Source: Byssochlamys sp. IMV 00236 (Eukaryota > Ascomycota > Eurotiomycetes > Eurotiales > Thermoascaceae). From it: a stretch of 64,000 nt of DNA. A program made the translations under genes and the position numbers. Each line of letters opens with the position of its first letter. Within the stretch, counting starts at the first letter, position 1. Of the stretch, positions 1 through 9,581 are shown piece after piece. The stretch covers positions 1 through 64,000 of the forward strand of contig MSJH02000795.1 of the NCBI GenBank assembly GCA_001931875.2. Reading direction: 5' to 3'. The notes below the pieces were generated by a model. That model had not been told where the DNA came from. It did not search any database and saw only the letters and a program-made list of their open reading frames with translations.

Positions 1-777
1 GGGGGGGGAGGGAAAAGGAGAGGCTCAAAGTGCTGAAAGCAGCAAGGCACAGAAATCCGAATCGACCGAAGTGAACAAAGACATGGATCTCCAACCCGAT
101 TTCGCCCTTATGGATTCCGAGTTTGTCCCCCGCGCAGTGGGTGAGGGTAAAACCCCCTTCAGTCAGCATCAATTCTCGAGGGACGTCAGTGATGCTATCG
201 ATGGGCGTGATGATTCTCAACTTAGGAACATTCTTGGTAAGTAGCCCAGATTGACCAGGATTTACACTTAGTATCTGCCGTTTTAATCTGCAGCATCTAC
301 CTACCTAGTCATTGAGCAACCCATCCACCCCCCTAATGTGATATTCGAGCTGATAAGCGAATAGGGTACATGCGCGCTTTCGATCTCAAATACGGGTTCA
401 TAATGAATTACAAAGACACAATATTCCCGAAGGCAGGAGTTTGTGCGGGGTCCTGGAAGCTCATGTATTCAGACGTGATTCCTCATGACCAGGTATCAAC
501 AATAGAGCCTGTCAAAGTATCTGTCAGGGAGGCAATGCTCTTCCTGCAGGGAGTAGCTGCTGGTGACAAGACAGATTGGACCAGCTACAACACTACGCCG
601 CCGGAAGAGTGGGTTAAAGACCTCAAACCAGGAAAGAAAAGGAAGAGGGACTCAAAAGTTGTTGGAGGTGATAGAGGTGAAGCGGAAGGGGAAGAAAGGA
701 ATAGCGACAATGATGAGGACGCTGGTAATGACGAACCAGGTCCGTCAAGAAAAAAGAAACGAGTGTCCTTCGAGTGA
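1..777 (+). CDS. Unknown basic-tailed protein, 5' end cut by window edge
   Basis: The frame is open from base 2, so the start may lie outside the window; the first in-frame ATG is at 83. One intron is supported: donor after 236 (GTAAGT) and acceptor ending at 364, joining the two parts in phase 1 so that an Asn-Ile-Leu-Gly stretch runs on into Tyr-Met-Arg-Ala-Phe. The second exon ends at a TGA at 775-777. The C-terminal third is highly charged, with two basic clusters (KKRKRDSK and RKKKRVSF) separated by an acidic Glu/Asp run, which suggests a nuclear protein with a disordered tail. I do not recognise the family. The first part is Ser/Glu/Lys-rich and shows no motif. Confidence 0.6.
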
Positions 778-1601
778 GAGTAGCCTTACCTGAGGATTTC
801 CGAAAGTGCTTTTCTTTTCTTTCTTTTGCATTTGACAAATTCTCTCTCAAAGGTTTAGTTGTGCGTGTTCGGGTCCCCATGTTGCCATGCTCATCTTTAC
901 AGTCCATACTTACCTAGATAACGTCCTAGTAAACACTACCAAAAAATGAATCGTACCAAGTTCTGCCATGCTCAGAAAAATGCCAGTCTCTTCTCCTTTT
1001 GCCTAATAGATTAAGATTATTTTCTCAACCCGTAACGTCAACTCTTTAATAAGCTATGTTAGAGGTCCAGGTAGAGTCTCGCCAACTAGGAGTTCTCCTT
1101 TTTTGGTCGAGTGGCTGAAAGCCGATAAGCTATTTCCAAGTAACTTTCATGAGGCGAAATTCGGTCCAATATTCCGTCTTGACACACGGTCCGGAAAAGG
1201 TCCCGGGCTCGTCCGGCTCTGAATCTCGGAGATGTAAACCGACATTTTAGCCACAGAAGATAAACGCGACTCAACATGCCTCCTGTGCAAATTCTCCCAA
1301 GTATGGAGGCTCGTCAAGACATACACACCCAAAAAAAAGCCGTAAAAGCGTAAAAGTACAAATTCCGGATCGGGTCCGTCAGTCTGACGGAATTATCTTC
1401 TGACGTTCACGAAAACAACGCCACATTGACCGTCCATTTTAAGCATAAATAGCAGCTGCATGGATCTCATATTCTTTCGTCTCAAAGGTCTCCACTAGGT
1501 CTTTTCAATAAATATACGCGGACAGCATCACCCAACCACTCGATATTATACCATTTTCCCTTCGAATCAAAGAGGAGAATCAGCGACAAATACACATCGC
1601 A
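778..1601. other. Intergenic stretch, promoter side of the Hva1-like gene
   Basis: No convincing coding sequence. Short ORFs on the minus strand have no protein-like composition. An A/T-rich TATA-like patch (CATAAATAG) lies near 1444, about 150 bases before the next start codon, followed by a pyrimidine-rich leader. Confidence 0.5.
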
Positions 1602-2044
1602 ATGCCTCAGTACAGAGTGGGACAAGAAGTTCGCTACAAACCCGTTGGAGGTAAGACATCGTTTTCATAGCAATCATATACCTCTCTGTATACACTGATC
1701 TGACATTTACATATCAGGCCCCGCCTCCCATACGTCTGAAAGCGTAGGCGTCATCCGAGAGGTTATCACGGAACCTGGGAATCTCACGAATCGAAATGTC
1801 GAAGCTTCGAGACAGAATCCACGATACGAGGTATGTGCTACATTCCCGCTTTGGGGATCCGCACGTTTCTCTGGGCTCGAGAAACGAGGATCTCTTTCGC
1901 GGGAAAGAAACAAGTCTTCTTTTCTTCTTAAGAAGAAATGCTAATTCAAGGTCCATTCCCGACTCTTACATCTTCCAGATCGAAAATATGCACACGCATA
2001 AGAGATCCGCGATTAAGGAAGAAAACATCATTGAACCGTGTTAA
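1602..2044 (+). CDS. Small Hva1/TUDOR-domain-like protein (75 aa)
   Basis: Three exons: 1602-1650, 1718-1830 and 1979-2044, with introns GTAAGA..CAG and GTATGT..CAG that keep frame. The product starts MPQYRVGQEVRYKPVGG and continues with a TSESVGVIREV block, a PRYEIEN block and SAIKEENI near the end. This layout (GDxVRY-type strand, glycine turn, V/I-rich strand, PxYEI, then K-S-A-I/L) is what I know from the small beta-barrel family Pfam calls Hva1_TUDOR (formerly DUF2945), found in bacteria and fungi. Family size is 60-80 residues, so the protein is essentially one domain. Its molecular role is not known to me; a nucleic-acid or peptide-binding barrel is inferred from the fold name only. 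The single long ORF in this region reads through intron 2 and is not the protein. Confidence 0.75.
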
Positions 2045-2615
2045 GAAAGGAAGGGTTTCGGGTCATGGATTGGAAGGCAGTCTGATTAATGGGGCGTTGT
2101 GTAAAGGAATAAGGCGCCTGGGTTTAATGTGCTAAGGCTGGACTTCGTTATCAATCGAATAGCTTGAAGTTTTCACTCACGTCTTTGGTCTCCAATGCTA
2201 TGGCATAGTAACGGTGGTACTTACACCAAGGCTACGTAAGAGTCTACTATAGTACTAGGTAGTACGTAGTAGCTTCATGAAGGCAGCTAAACTCCAAACT
2301 CCTCCACCTCTGAATTAGATTATGCGCTAAAGACATCTACTCCGTAGTCTAGTCGGGATCAAATAAGCGCCGGAGGAACGTGCTCTATATTCTATGGTAC
2401 GTGGCGCGACGCGTCGATTTTGGCAATCAATTAGTGAGGCTAACTAAACTACCATAGACTAGACCTGTGTACTCGAGTCACTACATTATATCACTATTAT
2501 CCACGGATAGGAAAAGAAGAAAAATCCATTTTGTCTATCTATCGCAACTAATCTTTGGTAATTCATCCACTTATTTGTTCGTTAGTCATCTTCCCATCCT
2601 GCAGGCTGTACCGCG
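2045..2615. other. Intergenic stretch without gene
   Basis: Contains 3' flank of the Hva1-like gene and 5' flank of the next gene. Around 2240-2275 there is a TAGTAC/CTAGGTAG-rich patch with short inverted repeats, and one ACGCGT hexamer at 2409-2414. No coding sequence is supported. Confidence 0.45.
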
Positions 2616-3182
2616 ATGCCTCCCAAAACACGTGGTGGAAGCACCAGAACACGTGGTGGAAGCACCAAAACCAACGCGCCGAAGAAAGGACGCATCACAA
2701 AGCGCGCTCCCAATAAACGTACAATAAAACCAGATACCGTGATATCGTCTCGACAAGCTAGAGAGCTATCTCCCGAGGAACTCTGCTTCTTGCGGGGTCC
2801 AAACGGACCCCCGACCTACGACCATTTAGGTTATGAACTCGACTATCACAAGGTCGCTGGCTCATTTTGCCGCCGTGGTCGTCCAGGAACTCAAGCCTAT
2901 ACGGATATGCTAGAGCGGGATGAGCGAGAGAAAAACCGCAAAGCAGATATCATGGGTGGTCCTGAATGGAACCAGCGGTCGGCTATGACGTTGATGTTAT
3001 GGACTGACCGTGTTGCGCGAGATCTGGGCATCCCATACCATAAGGTGAAGATGGAGCAATTTGAGGAGTGGCATGCCAAGGGGTTCCGCGCAAACGGGGA
3101 GGAGTTTATTGCAGCGAATGTGTCGCCAGAAGAGCAGGATAGGGTGACAGACTTGGCAACAGGGAGTGCATTTAGGAAGTAA
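2616..3182 (+). CDS. Unknown 188-aa protein with TRGGST tandem repeat
   Basis: A single uninterrupted ORF of 188 codons. The N-terminal 35 residues are Lys/Arg/Thr-rich and begin with a perfect tandem duplication of a 21-base unit giving TRGGST twice. The remainder (about residues 50-188) is mixed alpha-helical with conserved-looking aromatic and charged residues (LSPEELCFLRGPNGPPTYDH, GGPEWNQRSAMTLMLW) and no membrane segment or signal peptide. I do not recognise the family; it looks like a lineage-restricted fungal protein with a nuclear-type basic head. The ATG is chosen because it is the first in frame and precedes the repeat. The antisense ORF over the 3' half is a shadow. Confidence 0.6.
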   Translation: MPPKTRGGSTRTRGGSTKTNAPKKGRITKRAPNKRTIKPDTVISSRQARELSPEELCFLRGPNGPPTYDHLGYELDYHKVAGSFCRRGRPGTQAYTDMLERDEREKNRKADIMGGPEWNQRSAMTLMLWTDRVARDLGIPYHKVKMEQFEEWHAKGFRANGEEFIAANVSPEEQDRVTDLATGSAFRK

Positions 3183-3663
3183 TTATACATTAAGATAGTG
3201 AGATCTATCTGGTAATCTAGGTAATAACATATCAAGCGCACCAGTGCGAAAGCTTCGAGAAAGAACATAAGAACAAGACAGAATCAAGGACCAACTCACG
3301 ATGTAGGTCTTCTATTATGGATATTTTATCTAACTAGACGACTTTAGGAACAACCAACAGATATTAGGCGATAAATGCGACAAATTGAGGGATACTCATT
3401 GCAATCCACATGAAAACAAGAGGGATATCATAGAAAGAGAAAGGGAAAATCAGGGGTGGAAGCACATACACATAGGGAAAACCGCGGATACGCGATGAAA
3501 GCAAACCAGATGCTGCGTCGTCTGTCATGAGAACAAACATAATACCAAGGAAATTATTTGCCGAACGGGATTAGTTGTACACGAGGCTGTCTGCAATTAT
3601 GCCTCTGCGGAAGTGCGCGATGGGGTTATTAGGCGTTTGTGACCATTCGACTGTAAATATGGT
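3183..3663. other. Convergent 3' flanks of the unknown protein and the ARF gene
   Basis: A/T-rich, with no ORF of protein-like composition. It holds the 3' ends of two convergent transcripts. Confidence 0.5.
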
Positions 3664-4454
3664 CTATTTCGGGGGCTGAGTTTTGACGTTGTTCGAAAGC
3701 CAAGCCTGTGGATAATATATAAGTATGCCGCATACTTTTGTGGAGGTAGAATACAACTTACCAGGCCCTCGAAGATTCCCGTGCCTTGCGTTGCAACGCT
3801 AGGAACCACGTACCACAGCTTGTCCTTCAGCTTGGTGAGCTGGAGAGCGTTGGTGACATCCTCCGGGCTCATATCTGCGGTAAAGCCATGTTAGCAACGA
3901 GAACGTGGCGTGATTTACAGTTCGAGACGTACGGCCTTCAATATCCTGCTTGTTGGCAAAGACCAGCAACAGTGCATCCTTCATTTCGCGGTCATTGATG
4001 ATCTTGTGCAGTTCCGAGCGTGCCTCTTCCATACGAGCGGTGTCGCTCGAGTCAACCACGAAAATAAGACCTTGGGTTCCTGCAACAGACGGATATCGTT
4101 AGCATTCGCGTTCCGCCGGCGGCACGAATGAGCACAGCGCATACCGGAATAATAGTGTCTCCACAAAGGACGAATCTTGTCCTGACCACCGACATCCCAG
4201 ACATTGAACTTGACGTTCTTGTAGGTGACGCTCTCGACGTTGAATCCGACGGTGGGGATGGTGGTTACGTCTTGGTTGAGCTTCAACTTGTAGAGGATTG
4301 CTATTGAGATACATTAACAGGCCGCTCTGTCAGTCGCTCTCGATTCAAAGCACCACCTACTTGTCTTTCCAGCTGCGTCCAGACCCAGCATGAGGATACG
4401 CATCTCCTTCGATCCGAAGATCTTGGCCATCACCTTTGATACTTGGCCACCCAT
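3664..4454 (-). CDS. arfB: ADP-ribosylation factor, Arf6 type (ArfB), 183 aa
   Basis: Five exons on the minus strand: 4361-4454, 4145-4300, 3933-4079, 3762-3874 and 3664-3705. All four introns are GT-AG, 56-65 nt. The joined protein has N-myristoylation glycine (MGGQ), P-loop GLDAAGKT, switch [11 protein letters not shown], switch [19 protein letters not shown], base-recognition NKQD and a SVATQ block. The [14 protein letters not shown] and INDREM segments match Arf6 rather than Arf1. In Aspergillus nidulans the Arf6 homologue ArfB acts in endocytosis and polarity establishment at the plasma membrane. The frame is lost in any unspliced reading, so this gene shows only as fragments. Length equals the family norm. 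Its 5' flank is shared, head to head, with the trehalose synthase gene. Confidence 0.95.
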
Positions 4455-5674
4455 TTTGCCTGGTTGCGCCGAAACCCTTGATTAGCGAAATTCGATCAAA
4501 TAATCGCGAAAAACAATTCTCTGCCCGTCTGACATGAAGACAAGAAAGCCAATTGGATCTAGTCTATGGCAGATGATCGACCAGATGGCACGAGATTGAA
4601 GAAAAAGAAAGCAAACTGCGAGCTCTAGCGAGATTGACAAACTTGCTATGGCCCGCAGGACGCGCGACCATACTACTTACCCAAATACTCGACACAAGCT
4701 CCACTCCAAAGGTTTCCAGCTAGAAAAAGCACGAAAGGGCGCACGGCAATGACCTGCGACTCTGGTGCGAAGTGACTTGGCGAAAGGGAAGCCTCAGATC
4801 AGCTCCAGGTACTCGAGATGAGAGAGAGAAAGGCCGTGGAAAGCTCCCCAGACCATCGCGTTCGCAAGCCAGGGGAACAGCGGGGGCAGGTAAAAGGGGC
4901 TCCTGCTGACTAAGGCCCCGCGCGCTCACGCCAAGACGCCAGCAGGTTTCAGTTGTCGATACAGCGATAATTCTAATTACAGCCAACATAAGTTACTGTT
5001 GTTGTTGTTATTCATTATTATTATTATGATTATGACTGTTATTATTCTATTATTATCATCTTGCCTCGAGTAACTATCAGCTGTTCAGGGGAAATTTCAT
5101 CTCCCTGTCACCTCATCCTTGCATCGTGAAACATCTCCCATCAGGCGCTCCCGGCGGGACGGACCATTGACCAACTCCACGTTGAACCAAGACCAAGACC
5201 CTTGTTGGCCTTATCGCGGCCTCACCTCTGCTGCTTCCGTATGCACTGGCTTCATCCACGCTGGTCACGCGGATGAGGAAGAGAATCATGTCGACCTGTT
5301 TCCGTCGTATAACTTATGCATCCTCAACTTGTTTGTTCCAGTGTTCGATGGAGAACTGGTTGGTTCCGTACGTCATAGGCGCAAGGATCGTGAAGTCATC
5401 CCGAGCTCCCGGCCCGATCTTGCTGTAATATTCAAGTGGTGATATGCTTCTCACTATTATTCATCGATATCTCAGATCACTTTCTTCGCAACTCATTCAC
5501 CTTCGTTTCTAGAGTGACTCCATGATCCTGCGCGTGCGGGGTCTGTCGTACTTTATAATCAATTGAGCCTCTGCGCGTCAACCCGTGGGTACAAGAATAC
5601 AGATAGTACAGTACATATAGATCAACCCCGCACCAGACGAAGCAGAAGACAAAGCAGAAGACACATTAGCCATC
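4455..5674. other. Divergent promoter region between arfB and trehalose synthase
   Basis: No coding sequence supported; small ORFs at 4720-4989 and 5119-5442 have no recognisable content. Contains a trinucleotide tract (4996-5060), one AGGGG stress-response-type pentamer at 5087-5091, and probably 5' untranslated exons of both flanking genes. Confidence 0.5.
4996..5060. repeat. GTT/ATT trinucleotide microsatellite
   Basis: A run of GTT repeats passes into imperfect ATT/TTA repeats with interruptions. It is intergenic and likely length-polymorphic. Confidence 0.8.
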
Positions 5675-8027
5675 ATGTCTCCAGAGCAAGAAACCTTCCA
5701 GCGGCGCGGATCCGTCTATCAGCAGCGTCGTCTGAGCCAGCATACTATGAAGAATGCCTGGACCGGTCCCCCGCTAGAAGTATGAGCAGTTCTTCTGAAC
5801 CATAGAATCTCCTGGCTCCAAATCCTATGGGCTAACTAACAGCACCGCAGACAATCTATGCAGGAGTATCTGCAACCTTCCATGACGGCCAAGCCTCAAC
5901 GATTGCCATAGCTGTGCGGAATGCCACCTATCTGCTGGATTTCTTGGAACGCCATTTCGAGCCTGGTGAACGTGCTTCCGGCGCGGAGATCACCGGTCTG
6001 ATCATCGAGCAATTGAGACAATACAGCGAGAATCAGCTAGAGAAGTTCATCGGTGTAGCTATTCCGGCATCGTTGGCGGAGAAGTGTCCGACGCTCTGTT
6101 CACGGGTATGGGCCGAGTTGGACATCGTACCAATCATCTTCCGCGAGAACAAAGCTTTGGACGAGCCCCAGAACAGGAGATGGGAAGCCAGAAGTGTGGA
6201 TGAACAGGCGGAGTCTATGGCCAGAAAGTGTGTCTGGTATGTTTTTCTCGCGCTCTGAAAGAGGTGGGAATGGACTGTTGACGGATATCAGCTTCTTCGG
6301 TCCCAACAATAATCCCTTGTTGCAAGTGGGCTACCGGGGGATGGTCGAGGTCGACGCAGGCTTCAATATCCGCCTAGTATCTCTGCATGATTACGAAAAG
6401 ACAGTTGGCCACTTGACATGGAAGGCTGTCAAGCACTACGCTTCCGATCTCCAAGACAGGAAAGTCAAGATTGCCTTCTTCAGTGCAACACCTCAGGGTG
6501 GAGGTGTAGCACTGATGCGGCATGCTCTGGTCAGATTCTGTCATGAACTGGGAGTTGATGCTAGATGGTGAGCTCCTTACTCGCCTTTTTTTTTTCTTCT
6601 GCGCACGGGGGGTATGAGCTAACAAAACGGCAGGTATGTGCCAAAACCGCGACCTGGAGTGTTCCGCATCACGAAAAACAATCACAACATCCTCCAAGGC
6701 GTTGCACTTCCTGATGAGAGACTCTCACAGCAGAGCAAGGATTTGATCGCGGAGTGGATCAATGAGAATGCCAAGCGGTACTGGTTGTGCGAAGCTGGAC
6801 CGCTGGTTCCACCTGAACAAGGCGGAGCGGATGTTATCATTATCGATGACCCACAGATGCCAGGCTTGATTCCACTGATCAAGAAGATCACTCCGAACAG
6901 ACCGGTTATATACCGTAGCCATATCCAGATCCGGAGCGACCTCGTTGCCATACCGGGATCCCCACAGGCGGATTCTTGGAACTGGCTCTGGGAGAGTATC
7001 AAACAGGCAGACCTCTTTATCAGCCATCCTGTGAGTGCATTCGTGCCACACAATGTACCCAAAGAGATAGTCGGCTACATGCCGGCATCAACGGACTGGT
7101 AAGTTGTTCCATCATCCCGTGCGAGAGATGGGAAACTCACTGCTCTCACCAGGCTCGATGGACTTAATAAGACCATGAGAGATTGGGACATCGCCTTCTA
7201 CGGCCGGATCTTCAACGCTTCCTGCAGAAACACTGGAATGCCCACAATCGACCACCCTGACGGCAAGTAAAGCGATTCTCTTTCGGAATTTATGCTAACT
7301 CAACTGCACAGACGAATATATCATCCAGGTCGCGAGGTTCGATCCGGCCAAGGGAATCTTTGACGTCTTGGAATCTTACGAAAAGTTCCACAAGCGGTTG
7401 ATGGACGCTGTGCCCGCTGCTAGGCCGCCAAAGCTACTGATTTGCGGACATGGCTCGGTCGATGACCCTGACGGAAGCTTGATATACGATGCGGTGGTCG
7501 AACACATTGAGAAGAAGGTTCCCCATCTTGCCAAGTTCATCTGTGTCCTACGGCTGCACGCTTCGGACCAAATCTTGAACGCACTTCTCTCCAAGGCCAA
7601 GATCGCACTTCAGCTGTCCACACGGGAGGGTTTCGAAGTCAAGGTTTCAGAGGCCATCCACAAGGGCAAGCCCGTCATTGCTACTATGGCGGGTGGAATC
7701 CCACTCCAGGTTCAGGATAAGAAGACCGGTTTCCTAGTGGATGTCGGTGACACCGACGCTGTGGCACAGCATCTCTTTGACCTGTGGACGGACCAAGAAT
7801 TTTACGGCCGGGTGAAGACTCACGCGCTGAACAACGTGAGCGATGAGGTCAGTACGGTGGGTAATACGCTGTCATGGCTTTACCTCGCATCAATGCTGTC
7901 AAAGGGCCACAAGATCGAGCCCAACGAGCGGTGGATCAACGATATGGCGCGTGAACATGCAGGCGTGCCCTACCCAGAGGATGAGACCAGACTGAAGAGA
8001 GCAGTCGAGGTCGCCAATATGCGGTAG
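5675..8027 (+). CDS. ccg-9: Trehalose synthase/phosphorylase, Ccg-9 type (685 aa)
   Basis: Six exons: 5675-5779, 5851-6236, 6292-6567, 6634-7098, 7153-7262 and 7312-8027. The protein has a fungal N-terminal region (TIYAGVSATF) and a glycosyltransferase family 4 fold: HALVRFCHELG, PVIYRSHIQIR, VARFDPAKGIFDVLESY, and the donor-site ExxxxxxxE block EGFEVKVSEAIHKGKPVIA near the C-terminus. This family is Neurospora clock-controlled gene 9 and basidiomycete trehalose phosphorylase, which interconverts trehalose plus phosphate with glucose and glucose-1-phosphate; Aspergillus copies are usually called trehalose synthase (Ccg-9). Cytosolic: no signal peptide. Intron 5 (7263-7311) needs a GC donor (GCAAGT); the nearby GTAAAG donor would break the frame. 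Length fits the family (about 690-730 aa). Confidence 0.9.
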
Positions 8028-8429
8028 AAAGGGATATGGTTATCAGAGGAAGTGTAGGGATGGTGTCCATCCATGGGTAAGGGGTCCAGTTGAAGATATC
8101 CTCTCAATCCAAATTAGTCCACATAATGTTGAACATATGAACGACAAGTAGACAACTTTCAGAAGGCCTTAAAGAAAGTCAATCTAGCCAGATTGCAGAA
8201 TCTTTAGTTTAAGCATCAGGAGAACTCGTTCGCAGGGTATCTTAAAATCACAGAAAAAGAAAAAGAAAAAAAAAATCATGGAACATCGCAAATCTCCACA
8301 ACAACCCCAAAATGCCCTCCCGGGCACAACAGATGATGATAGAAGGACCCATCATATCCTCCACGACCAGTCAGGTAAAAAAAAGCAAAAGCAAAGAAAA
8401 GTATCGCACTATATCCTGGAGTATTCCTC
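8028..8429. other. Convergent 3' flanks
   Basis: Between the ends of trehalose synthase (+) and dynactin p25 (-). It contains an A-rich tract near 8250-8275. A plus-strand ORF starting at 8278 is antisense to the p25 gene and is rejected. Confidence 0.5.
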
Positions 8430-9147
8430 CTACCTCCCCACAAGCCTATACCTCTCTCTCGCCAACCCTCCTTCCGCCCCCTCAACACCATACCCTTCTC
8501 CAACCTCACCCACAATCCTCGCCGGAGCACCGCCCACCACACACCAGCTTGGAACCACCATCCCCGGAGGCACGACCGCGCCATCAAGTACGTACGCGAA
8601 ATCCTTCAGAATCGCCATACTTCCCACGACCGCTTCCCGACCAATATGCACATGATTCCCCACCGACGCGGCCTCCACGACAGCTCGCTCCCCGACAAAG
8701 ACATGATCGCCAATCTTAAGCGGATAGAAAGAATGCACGCCACGATTCAGCCGCGATGGCGGACGCAGGATCGCTTGTTTTGAAATATAACTGTATCGTC
8801 CGACAGTGATAGCTACAGAGGGCGCGGAAGATGATTGCGGTGCTGCTGCGGAGTCGTCGTTGCCGGAAGATGATTGAGGAGGGGGTGCGACTCTGTACAA
8901 GTCGCCACGGATCACGGCGTCAGATTGAATCACTGTTTTTCCACCGAGGATGATATGTTGTGTGCCGTGGATGAGGGAGCGGCGGGAGATTTTATTTCCT
9001 GTATCCTGGTAGTTTGGGGGAACGGAAGTGATTAGTTTTGGGCTTTTGTCTTTTTTCTCTCAGTAGGTAGGTAGGTAAGGGGAGCCAGGTGGTTTGGGTT
9101 TGGCTTACTGTTTCGATATACTCTCCCTTGACTGCTTTGGGGGGCAT
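8430..9147 (-). CDS. Dynactin subunit 5 (p25), 204 aa
   Basis: Two exons: 9109-9147 (MPPKAVKGEYIET) and 8430-9005, intron GTAAGC..CAG. The sequence GEYIETDTGNKISRRS, IRGDL, ILRPPSR, FYPLKIGDHVFVGERAVVEAA and HIGREAVVG follows the left-handed beta-helix hexapeptide-repeat protein p25 of the dynactin pointed-end complex. From A. nidulans work p25 links dynein-dynactin to early endosomes; it is an assembly/cargo subunit, not an acyltransferase. Odd point: about 20 residues of Ser/Ala/Pro-rich sequence (residues about 53-72) are inserted between the IRGDL strand and the next coil, and the C-terminal 25 residues diverge from the animal protein. Confidence 0.9.
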
Positions 9148-9581
9148 TGTGAAGGATGCGGGAGGATGAGATTCTGGAACGTAATCTGCGGTACGCGTGT
9201 TTTGTGTTTATTCCAAGCGTCATTCAACTTTCTGGAAGCTCCGGGGTAGATAAACTATCATTACTGCCGCTGCTTGGTCCTTGCGGGGAGGAAGGCGGTG
9301 AGCAGGACTTAAGGGGATCTTGTCTCCCATACATAAGTACCTACTTAGGAAGTGCAAGATCTTTGAAACTATTTAGTACAATTTTTTTTTTCAAGATGGT
9401 TGAAGGTCATATGTTTTGGAAACAGAGTTGAAGCAGCTATAAATAACTAATTGCAGTGTGGACAACTATTATGAGGCATAGCTAGCTAGAAACAGAAACA
9501 GAAATCACAATCAGGTATCACCAAATAATAAATTATCATTCCCATCGACTATCCTCTTTGCTTGTCATTATCATACCTCAA
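9148..9581. other. Intergenic stretch between p25 start and ppoC end
   Basis: Upstream flank of p25 and 3' flank of ppoC. AGGTAGGTAGGTA repeats lie just inside the p25 intron (about 9062-9077). No gene is seen; the plus-strand ORF from 9156 has no recognisable content. Confidence 0.45.

Noticed and set aside
5119..5442. 107-codon ORF upstream of trehalose synthase
   Set aside because: Promoter/leader DNA with no domain and no conserved composition.
7267..7311. GTAAAG donor for trehalose synthase intron 5
   Set aside because: Gives a frameshift directly before the conserved VARFDPAKG block; the GC donor four bases earlier keeps frame.
8278..8719. Pro/Ser-rich plus-strand ORFs
   Set aside because: Antisense to the dynactin p25 C-terminus; the p25 homology is clear on the other strand.
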